A stretch of DNA of 64,000 nucleotides from Candidatus Latescibacterota bacterium (GTDB taxonomy: Bacteria; Latescibacterota; UBA2968): positions 1-64,000 of the forward strand of contig JAJDYX010000026.1 of NCBI GenBank assembly GCA_022824945.1, given 5' to 3'. The notes beneath the pieces were generated by a model that was not told the DNA's origin, searched no databases, and saw only the letters and a program-made list of their open reading frames with translations. Shown piece by piece: positions 7,809 to 14,450 of the stretch. Within the stretch, counting starts at the first letter, position 1, and the number at the start of each line of letters is the position of its first letter. The position numbers and the translations under genes were made by a program.

Positions 7809-8679
7809 AGAAAAATTGTTGGCGGCATTGAGAAATCCAAAATGTATTGATGACAAATCAATATTGAAAGAAGCTTATGGAGCTTACGAGTATTGGATTT
7901 CAAGTATGAGAACCTTAAATTCAACTGGTAAACAGAAAATTGAGGAAATGGTTGGCCTTTTAAACGACTATAAAAATTTTCTTGAAGTCGAATTGATTAC
8001 TGGACATGGATCTGAATTTATAAAGAGACAAAAAGGACAACTAAAACTCGATAATTCAGTGCTGGAAGAATTTTTCATCCATGTCATAGATCCTTCAATT
8101 CTACACGGATTGCCTTTGTATGATTTGGAAGTTGGACCACATACAGCATTTCTATCTCTATCTTTTGTTCCACCAAGCATAAATGATTTGGGGGGAAAGC
8201 CCCAGGTGGTTATAAAGCATAAAGATCAAGATTTCGCACTTGGCAAAACAATTCATTATAGATTTTCGCCAAGTGCAAGTTTTGAGGTAGAAAACACGAC
8301 TTCTGGCAGTTTTTGTTTGGCCGTGCTTGCGGCAGAAATCAAAGTAAATTATGATAAAACCATGTTTCAAGAGTGTGCAGGTACAGCCGCCCGATTGAAA
8401 CAAGGATGCCCTATTGCGAAATATTACGCTTTGGTGGAATATTTAGATATGGAGCCTGAAGATTGCAGGCTAACCGAGATTGATAACGTTTTTTTGCTGC
8501 GAAAAACAAAGAGACTTCCTTATGGGAAAAGAGGAAATTATCACGAGGTAAGGCACCAACATGAACAATTTCCAATAGATGCCGAAATAGTTTGGAAATT
8601 CGTGCGAGAAATACAGAATTTTGTGAAAGCAGTGTGGTATGATCCACAGGCTGCTCTTAAACGAGGCTCTTTCATTTAA
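7789..8679 (+). CDS. Bpu10I-family type II restriction endonuclease
   Basis: A 296-residue protein starting at ATG 7789, preceded by AAGGAAG at good spacing; a longer frame upstream lies wholly inside the methyltransferase gene and is rejected. The segment AEIKVNYDKTMFQE (about 182-195), then AKYYALVEYLDM and LRKTKRL, resembles from memory the conserved core of Bpu10I-type enzymes, with E183-x-K185 as the ExK of a PD-(D/E)XK site. Bpu10I cuts an asymmetric site as a two-subunit enzyme; here only one such subunit is seen. It converges on cinA with one base between the stops. The family call is from recognition, not a search. Confidence 0.7.
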   Translation: MAKTPHKEKLLAALRNPKCIDDKSILKEAYGAYEYWISSMRTLNSTGKQKIEEMVGLLNDYKNFLEVELITGHGSEFIKRQKGQLKLDNSVLEEFFIHVIDPSILHGLPLYDLEVGPHTAFLSLSFVPPSINDLGGKPQVVIKHKDQDFALGKTIHYRFSPSASFEVENTTSGSFCLAVLAAEIKVNYDKTMFQECAGTAARLKQGCPIAKYYALVEYLDMEPEDCRLTEIDNVFLLRKTKRLPYGKRGNYHEVRHQHEQFPIDAEIVWKFVREIQNFVKAVWYDPQAALKRGSFI

Positions 8680-8680
8680 C

Positions 8681-9865
8681 TCAATCTGCTGGCGAAGCCA
8701 ACTTGCCCAACACTGCGCGGCGCACCAGATCCAGCCCCTGAATCACCAACCATCGGCGGATGTGATCTGAATTCTGAAATCGGCGGCTCTCAATACAGGT
8801 TCGCGCTTGCGGATCAGAGCCATAGACAGCCATAAACGTCGCGCCATCATTATAAGGCCCAACCATTGCCAGCCCCACGCCGCCTTCTGGCGCAATCTCC
8901 TGAGCCATCGCTTCGGTCAAAGCGCGCGGGTCATCCTGCCCATCCATATCAGCCTCCCCTTGCGAGACCACCACATCACCTGCGCCATTCTCCTCGAACT
9001 CCCGCACGATTTGGCCGTCTGTCAGCGTATCTACCACCCCAATTGTCAGCCCGTTTTCCCGCAACAACGCCCCCACAACCTCGGCCACTGTCTCCTTCCC
9101 CGTACCGTAAATCGCAACCCCCAGCCGCTTCCTGAGTTCCGCTTCCATCGGCGCGATCAACGCATCGGCATCTTCCTCTGTATCCGCTTTCGCCGCCACG
9201 CGCACATCCGTCTGCCCGGCATGCGCCGCCAATCCCACCGTTGGATTGCTCTCACTCATCAGATCCCCAATTGTGCGATCAATATTGCTCTCGCCCACTG
9301 CACATGTTCGCAACACGCGCACTTTGGTAATTTTGCTCCCGCCCATGCGATCGATCAAAATTGGAATTACGACCTTGTGCAACATATAATCCAATTCTCT
9401 CGGCACACCCGGAAGTGAAATCACACAGCCGCGCCCCCTGGCATCTTCACTCAAAAAACAGGGCGCCGTGCCCCTGGGATTCTCCAGCGGCATTGCGCCT
9501 TCGGGGATATACGCCTGTCGCTTGTTATTTTCTGCCATCTCACGGCCAAAGTTGCGAAACCGCGATGCAATCTGATTTTCCAATACCTTACTGTAAACGA
9601 GCTTGCGCCCCGTTGCACGCGCCACACATTGCCGCGTCATATCATCCACCGTAGGACCAATACCCCCCGATGTCAGAATTACATCTGACCGATCCAGCGC
9701 GATATCCAAAACGTCGGCAATCCGATCTTCATTGTCCCCCACAGTCGTTTTATACAACAAATCCATTCCAATATCGCGCAGCGCTTTGGCAAACATCGTG
9801 GCATTGGTATCTACAATTTCACCCAGCAACAACTCCGTCCCAATCATCACAATCTCAGCTTGCAT
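8681..9865 (-). CDS. cinA: CinA-like competence/damage-inducible protein with degenerate C-terminal domain
   Basis: A 394-residue CinA: the N-terminal molybdopterin-binding-like (COG1058) domain reads EIVMIGTELLLGEIVDTNA, then ILTSGGIGPTVDDMTR, and acts in NAD-cofactor recycling (ADP-ribose pyrophosphatase) in known members. The C-terminal nicotinamide-nucleotide amidase domain (about 255-394) has lost the usual ESCTGG signature: the matching place reads VVDTLTDGQIV, so deamidase activity is probably gone. The ATG at 9865 is chosen over one 36 bases upstream because GGAGGAG sits directly before it. It is divergent from the ABC ATPase gene. Confidence 0.88.
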   Translation of the reverse strand: MQAEIVMIGTELLLGEIVDTNATMFAKALRDIGMDLLYKTTVGDNEDRIADVLDIALDRSDVILTSGGIGPTVDDMTRQCVARATGRKLVYSKVLENQIASRFRNFGREMAENNKRQAYIPEGAMPLENPRGTAPCFLSEDARGRGCVISLPGVPRELDYMLHKVVIPILIDRMGGSKITKVRVLRTCAVGESNIDRTIGDLMSESNPTVGLAAHAGQTDVRVAAKADTEEDADALIAPMEAELRKRLGVAIYGTGKETVAEVVGALLRENGLTIGVVDTLTDGQIVREFEENGAGDVVVSQGEADMDGQDDPRALTEAMAQEIAPEGGVGLAMVGPYNDGATFMAVYGSDPQARTCIESRRFQNSDHIRRWLVIQGLDLVRRAVLGKLASPAD

Positions 9866-9883
9866 GTCTCCTCCACTCATTTT

Positions 9884-9912
9884 TTGCACATAATGGAACA
9901 CTATGTTATGTT
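9884..9912 (+). promoter_or_regulatory. Sigma70-type promoter for the ybbA-like ABC operon
   Basis: TTGCAC (9884-9889), 17 bases, TATGTT (9907-9912). An ATG at 9903 falls inside this promoter, which argues that translation of the ABC ATPase starts downstream at the TTG at 9966. Confidence 0.5.
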
Positions 9913-9965
9913 TTGAAGTCTCAACAAAGGTAAGAATTACAACCAGAGACGCAAGGGGTAATCAG

Positions 9966-10655
9966 TTGAGCCATCCAAACGCAGCACTCGCAGTTCAAAA
10001 CCTCACCCGCACCTACACGAGCGGGGGACATCCGCTCACCGTTTTGGACAACGTCACATTCACCATTCCCAAAGGCCAAACCTGTGCGATAGTGGGGCCT
10101 TCGGGCAGTGGAAAAACCACGCTACTCGGATTATGTGCTGGCCTTGACCGCCCGTCATCGGGCACAGTCACCCTTCACAGCATGGCCCTCGACAGCCTCG
10201 ACGAAGACCAACGCGCAGCCGTGCGAAATGAATACGTGGGATTTGTCTTTCAGAGTTTTCAACTCATCCCCACCCTTACCGCTATTGAAAATGTCGCAGT
10301 TCCCCTCGAGCTACGCGGTAAAAACGGTGTGTTCGGCGAAGCACAAGAATTGCTTGACCGCGTGGGATTGGGCGACCGCTTGACGCATTATCCCGCCCAG
10401 CTTTCGGGTGGCGAACAACAGCGCGTGGGTATTGCACGCGCCTTTATCAACCAACCGCGCATCCTATTTGCCGACGAGCCTACGGGCAACCTCGACGCCG
10501 ACAGCAGCCATACCATCGCCAATCTGCTCTTTGATCTCAACCGCGAAGCGGGCACAACCCTCATCCTCGTCACGCATGATCACGACCTCGCCGCACGCAC
10601 GCATCGCATCATCCACCTGCAAGGAGGCAAAGTGGATCAGGATGTGCAGGATTAA
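9966..10655 (+). CDS. ybbA: ABC transporter ATP-binding protein, YbbA/LolD type
   Basis: A 229-residue ABC ATPase with Walker A GPSGSGKTT, Q-loop FVFQSFQL, signature LSGGEQQR and Walker B ILFADEPTGNLD, the pattern of the MacB/LolD/YbbA class. It would energise the permease encoded 44 bases downstream. The start is taken as TTG 9966, with AAGGGG 7 bases before it; an in-frame ATG at 9903 lies inside the likely promoter and would add 21 poorly conserved residues. The order ybbA-ybbP next to tesA recalls the E. coli tesA-ybbA-ybbP locus, supporting an envelope-lipid or lysophospholipid link. Confidence 0.88.
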   Translation: MSHPNAALAVQNLTRTYTSGGHPLTVLDNVTFTIPKGQTCAIVGPSGSGKTTLLGLCAGLDRPSSGTVTLHSMALDSLDEDQRAAVRNEYVGFVFQSFQLIPTLTAIENVAVPLELRGKNGVFGEAQELLDRVGLGDRLTHYPAQLSGGEQQRVGIARAFINQPRILFADEPTGNLDADSSHTIANLLFDLNREAGTTLILVTHDHDLAARTHRIIHLQGGKVDQDVQD

Positions 10656-10678
10656 AGGATGAACAGGATACCCCTCCC

Positions 10679-10698
10679 CATTCCTAATTCCTAATTCT
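10679..10698. repeat. Short dispersed repeat, TTCCTAATTCCTAATTC type
   Basis: The sequence ATTCCTAATTCCTAATTC sits just before the ybbP start; an almost identical copy lies at 42476-42495 just before the moxR start. It is a tandem of the 8-mer TTCCTAAT. Such heptamer or octamer strings are dispersed in some bacterial genomes; no function is known. Confidence 0.6.
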
Positions 10699-10699
10699 C

Positions 10700-13261
10700 A
10701 TGGATCGAATTACCAGCATAAAAAAACAGACCTCCAGCCCACTATTCAACGCCTGGACCTGGCGCATGGCCTGGCGCGATAGCCGCACGTATCGCCGCCG
10801 ATTGCTGCTCTTTATTTCGTGCATATTGCTCGGCGTGGGTGGGCTCGTCGCAGTTCGCGCTTTGGGCGATAATCTGCAACGCGTTGTCGAAAATGAAGCG
10901 CGCACACTTTTAGGTGCTGATTTGCGCGTCAGCAGCCAGCGCGCTTTCGCCCCTGCGGTTGATTCCCTATTTAACTCATGGGGTGGGGAGCAATCTCGAG
11001 AAGTGCGCTTTGTCTCGATGGCCTTTTTTCCCAAAAACGGCGGAACCCGCCTGGTACAGGTGCGAGCACTACAAGGCGATTTTCCCTATTATGGCACATT
11101 TGAAACCAATCCGCTACAAGCGGTGAATACCTTTCAGCATACCCATCACGCGCTGCTCGACGAAGGCTTACTCGTCCAATTTGGCGCTCAGATCGGCGAC
11201 TCCGTGCGAATTGGCAATCACACCTTTGTCATAGGCGGAAGCATCACAAACATATCGGGCGAAGCCATGGCCTTTGCCACAGTGGCACCCCGCGTGTACA
11301 TTCCCCTATCGCATCTCGATAAAACGGGCCTCATCAAATTTGGCAGTATAGCGTCTTATGTGGCCTATTTTAAGTTTGATAGCAGCACGAGAATCGGATC
11401 CATCCAGCGCGAACTTCGCCCCTATCGCGGGGACCAAAATTTGCGTACCGAAACCGTTGCCAGCCGTCAAAGACGCCTCAATCGCATATTGGATAATCTC
11501 TACATCTTCCTCAGTCTGGTCGCCTTTGCCGCCCTCTTGCTCGGATGTATCGGCGTTGCCAGTGCCATTCACGTCTATACGCGCCAAAAAATAACAACCG
11601 TCGCCATCCTGCGCTGCATGGGCGCGCAATCGAATCAGATCCTCTGCATTTACGCCATCCAGGCCATCGCACTGGGGCTTATTGGCACGGGATGCGGTTC
11701 TCTCCTCGGTGTGGGCATTCAGTATCTCCTGCCCGGTGTTCTCGCACAAATTCTCCCCATTGAACTCGATATTCAGTTTTCCTATTGGGCGATCATTCAA
11801 GGCACTGGCATTGGCCTGAGTCTATCTCTGCTCTTCGCCCTGCTTCCCCTATTGCCGATACGTCTAACATCGCCCCTGCACACCTTGCGGGCATCTTTTG
11901 AAAATGTGCGATCCCAAATAGATCCCCTGCAATTGATGACCATCGGCGGAATCTGCCTCATAGTCGCGGGATTGGGCATTGTGCAGACCAGCAGTATCCT
12001 CATTGGGATTGGCATTGCTATCGGGTTTGGCATCGCCTTTGGACTCCTCATAGGCGCATCGTGGCTCATCATCAAAACCGTTCGCCGCTTCTTTCCCACA
12101 ACCTGGCAATACGTGTGGCGACAGGGTCTGGCCAATCTCTACCGCCCTCACAATCAGACCGTAATTCTCATGCTCGCACTGGGCCTGGGCACCTTCCTCA
12201 TCACCACGCTCTATATTGTGCAACACGCCCTGCTCGCTCAAATTGCCATCGCGGGGAGCGACAACCGCCCCAACTTTGTGCTCGTTGATGTGCAAACTGA
12301 TCAAATTGAAGGCGTAAGCGCGTTGCTCCGCAAACAGAATCTACCCATCATCCACCATGCCCCTATCATCACCATGCGTCTGAAGAGCATCAAAGGTCAA
12401 GAGGCGCAATCCTACGGCAGAATACACGACGTGCGGCGCTGGGCAATTCAACGCGAATACCGCTCGACCTATCGCAATCACCTCTTCGATTCAGAACGTC
12501 TCGTAGGCGGCACCTGGATCAATGAGAACTGGACAGAAGAACCCATCCCCGTTTCTTTTGAACGCGACATTGCCCGCTCGCTTCGCGTCTCACTTGGCGA
12601 TACCCTGACCCTCGATGTCCAGGGCGTGCCCATTCAAACCACAGTACAAAGCCTGAGAGAAGTTGACTGGCAGCGCATTCAGCCAAACTTTTTTATCGTC
12701 TTTCCCAAAGGCGTACTCGAAACCGCTCCCCAATTTCACGTCTTGACCACGCGCATCAACACACCGGAACAATCCGCTATGTTGCAACGCACACTGGTTC
12801 AACAATACCCCAATGTCTCGGCTGTTGATCTCGGCCTCATCCTCAAAACCGTTGACGATGTACTCTCACAAATCGCCTTTGTCGTGCGTTTTATGGCACT
12901 CTTTAGCGTGATTACCGGACTCATTGTGCTAACTGCCGCGGTCACCACCAGCCGCTATCAGCGCATTCAAGAAGCCGTTTTGCTGCGTACTTTGGGCGCA
13001 TCTCAAAAACAGATTCGCCGCATACTCTTGCTGGAATACACCTTTCTGGGCGCACTCGCTACCCTGACGGGACTCATACTCTCTATTGGCGGTGCCTGGG
13101 CTGTCACCATCTTTATTTTCGACATCCACTTTGCCCTGCCCACTGCGGCCATTGTCGGCGTCTTTGCCCTCGTCACCGCGCTCACCATCTTAGTCGGCAT
13201 GCTCAACAGCCGCGGCATAGCTGGCAGACCGCCGCTCGAAATTTTGCGAAGCGAAGTGTGA
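10700..13261 (+). CDS. ybbP: FtsX-like ABC transporter permease, YbbP type
   Basis: An 853-residue inner-membrane permease: one N-terminal membrane helix (about 30-52) followed by a periplasmic MacB-like domain (about 55-250), an FtsX block of about four helices (260-385), further helices (410-455 and near 490), a second periplasmic domain (520-720) and a final FtsX block (730-845). That double layout matches YbbP. With the preceding ATPase it forms a complete exporter or lipid-handling machine. The convergent neighbour is a TesA-like esterase. A short dispersed repeat lies directly before the ATG and no strong ribosome-binding site is seen. Confidence 0.9.
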   Translation: MDRITSIKKQTSSPLFNAWTWRMAWRDSRTYRRRLLLFISCILLGVGGLVAVRALGDNLQRVVENEARTLLGADLRVSSQRAFAPAVDSLFNSWGGEQSREVRFVSMAFFPKNGGTRLVQVRALQGDFPYYGTFETNPLQAVNTFQHTHHALLDEGLLVQFGAQIGDSVRIGNHTFVIGGSITNISGEAMAFATVAPRVYIPLSHLDKTGLIKFGSIASYVAYFKFDSSTRIGSIQRELRPYRGDQNLRTETVASRQRRLNRILDNLYIFLSLVAFAALLLGCIGVASAIHVYTRQKITTVAILRCMGAQSNQILCIYAIQAIALGLIGTGCGSLLGVGIQYLLPGVLAQILPIELDIQFSYWAIIQGTGIGLSLSLLFALLPLLPIRLTSPLHTLRASFENVRSQIDPLQLMTIGGICLIVAGLGIVQTSSILIGIGIAIGFGIAFGLLIGASWLIIKTVRRFFPTTWQYVWRQGLANLYRPHNQTVILMLALGLGTFLITTLYIVQHALLAQIAIAGSDNRPNFVLVDVQTDQIEGVSALLRKQNLPIIHHAPIITMRLKSIKGQEAQSYGRIHDVRRWAIQREYRSTYRNHLFDSERLVGGTWINENWTEEPIPVSFERDIARSLRVSLGDTLTLDVQGVPIQTTVQSLREVDWQRIQPNFFIVFPKGVLETAPQFHVLTTRINTPEQSAMLQRTLVQQYPNVSAVDLGLILKTVDDVLSQIAFVVRFMALFSVITGLIVLTAAVTTSRYQRIQEAVLLRTLGASQKQIRRILLLEYTFLGALATLTGLILSIGGAWAVTIFIFDIHFALPTAAIVGVFALVTALTILVGMLNSRGIAGRPPLEILRSEV

Positions 13262-13301
13262 AGAATAAAAGGGGGGCTGGGGATAGGGACTGGTTCGGCT
13301 A

Positions 13302-13928
13302 TTACTTCTCACCGCTCTCCAGAATGGGTTTAAGCACGCGCCACACGGTTTCTACTATAATCCGATGTCCCTCAGCATTGGGATGAATGCGGTCTGGTAG
13401 ATTCAGCTCTGGAACCCCTCCAACCCCTTCCAATAAAAAGGGTATCAAAGGCACGCGATTCTTTTCAGAAAGAGCCGGAAATACCGCGCGAAAAGCCGTC
13501 GTATATACATCCCCCAAATTTGGCGGTGCCTCAATACCCATAAGTATGATCTGAATATCTGGATACTTCTCTTTTGCGCGATCTATAATCCCCTGCAAAT
13601 TTTGCTGTATTTCAGTCGTGGGAATCCCCCGCAAGCCATCGTTGCCCCCCAATGCCAGCACCAGCACATCGATTTTTCGCCGCAGCAACCAGTTGACCCG
13701 CCGCAACCCTCCCGCCGATGTTTCGCCACTCAGTCCGCCATTGATCACATCAAACGCCCACCCGAGCGAATCGATCTTTGTCTGAATCAGCGCGGGAAAA
13801 GCCTGCGTTTTATCCAGACCATATCCCGCGGTCAGGCTATCTCCCAAAAACAAAATCGTCTTGCGATCCTCTTCAGCATGAGCCGCACATATCAATCCGA
13901 ACAAAATAACGATAGTAAACCGCTTCAT
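13302..13928 (-). CDS. tesA: TesA-like GDSL (SGNH) esterase/lysophospholipase
   Basis: A 208-residue secreted hydrolase. The ATG at 13928 is chosen because GGGAGAG precedes it and the product then starts with a clean signal peptide (MKRFTIVILFGLICAAHA). SGNH blocks are complete: GDSLTAGYG (catalytic Ser), GGLSGET, GGND, and DRIHPNAEGH (Asp and His). E. coli TesA is a periplasmic thioesterase/lysophospholipase. It lies tail-to-tail with ybbP, 40 bases apart, so the ybbA-ybbP-tesA neighbourhood is kept although the orientation differs from E. coli. Confidence 0.9.
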   Translation of the reverse strand: MKRFTIVILFGLICAAHAEEDRKTILFLGDSLTAGYGLDKTQAFPALIQTKIDSLGWAFDVINGGLSGETSAGGLRRVNWLLRRKIDVLVLALGGNDGLRGIPTTEIQQNLQGIIDRAKEKYPDIQIILMGIEAPPNLGDVYTTAFRAVFPALSEKNRVPLIPFLLEGVGGVPELNLPDRIHPNAEGHRIIVETVWRVLKPILESGEK

Positions 13929-13950
13929 TTCATCTCTCCCATTTTCTCCC

Positions 13951-13979
13951 TTGACCCCAAATATGAGATTGGCTATATT
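13951..13979 (+). promoter_or_regulatory. Strong sigma70-type promoter reading into the intergenic RNA region
   Basis: TTGACC (13951-13956), 17-base spacer, TATATT (13974-13979). No protein gene starts nearby on this strand, so it most likely drives a non-coding transcript beginning near 13986. The same two hexamers occur in promoters at 49090-49118 (minus) and 54156-54184 (plus). Confidence 0.6.
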
Positions 13980-13985
13980 TTTTGC

Positions 13986-14127
13986 CGACTGGCCTGTGAA
14001 AAAAACAATATTTTCGGAACGCATAGCGTTTCAGCAGCGTTGCCATACCAGTCCACGAGGCACCTGCTTGTTCCTGACGTCAAATTTGGCGATTTGGTGG
14101 AGGGACGAGTAGGTGCTTTTTGTTTTT
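13986..14127 (+). ncRNA. Candidate small RNA 1 (promoter to terminator, about 140 bases)
   Basis: A sigma70-like promoter ends at 13979 and an intrinsic-terminator-like element ends at 14127, with no open frame of note between. GACTGG (13987-13992) can pair with CCAGTC (14048-14053), enclosing a 7-bp hairpin at 14016-14032 with an ATA loop. The 3' part is a 15-bp stem, 14060-14074 with 14102-14116, whose three G-U pairs form only in plus-strand RNA. I find no signature of 6S, SRP, RNase P or tmRNA that I can confirm; the identity is open. Confidence 0.5.
14060..14127 (+). terminator. Long hairpin plus T-tract (sRNA 1 terminator)
   Basis: Positions 14060-14074 pair with 14102-14116 over 15 bp, followed by TTTTTGTTTTT. 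The 27-base loop contains the palindrome TGACGTCA, so it is larger than usual for a terminator and may itself be functional. Confidence 0.55.
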
Positions 14128-14151
14128 CAGGAAAATTTCAATTTGTGACAT

Positions 14152-14289
14152 GGTTGGCCCGAAGGCAATCATCTCGTGTACCAAAAAGAAAGGCCCTCGC
14201 GCGAGTTCTTGGCGGGACGGCGCGAGGACCCCAGATCACACCGACAGGTACATGCGGTGTGTCAATGTTTTTGGGCCAACCTCTTTTCC
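14152..14289 (+). ncRNA. Candidate structured RNA 2 (multi-branched)
   Basis: GGTTGGCCC (14152-14160) pairs perfectly with GGGCCAACC (14273-14281), closing a loop that holds two perfect hairpins: CCTCGCGC/GCGCGAGG (14195-14202 with 14220-14227) and CACACCG/CGGTGTG (14237-14243 with 14255-14261). TCTTTTCC follows. The layout, a closing stem, open strands, an apical stem and a 3'-side hairpin, loosely recalls 6S RNA, but length and sequence do not settle it. Strand is uncertain: one extra U-G pair would form on the minus strand. No close promoter is visible, so it may be read through from upstream. Confidence 0.45.
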
Positions 14290-14369
14290 GTTATGACGAA
14301 CCCATTAAGTATTGTGTTTCAATAATATACGGGTTTTATACATTCTGTGTACTGCAAATTTGATACAAC

Positions 14370-14398
14370 TTGTAAAACCGCGGCAAGTGTCGTATAAT
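14370..14398 (+). promoter_or_regulatory. Sigma70-type promoter for recD2
   Basis: TTGTAA (14370-14375), 17 bases, TATAAT (14393-14398), placing a transcription start about 46 bases before the recD2 ATG. It lies after the structured RNA candidates, so recD2 has its own promoter and those RNAs are not its leader. Confidence 0.6.
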
Positions 14399-14450
14399 TC
14401 TTCTACTACTCCGATTAAGTGCTGGGAGAACAAGTTCGCCGAGGTTCTAT

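Noticed and set aside
9903..9965. Upstream ATG start for the ybbA-like ATPase
   Set aside because: It falls between the -35 and -10 boxes of a good promoter and its extra residues do not resemble the family.
14030..14290. Possible RNase P RNA, SRP RNA or tmRNA in the structured gap
   Set aside because: The invariant sequences of these RNAs (for example the RNase P GAGGAAAGUCCGGGC block, the SRP GGAAGGAAGCAG loop, or a tmRNA tag) were not found.
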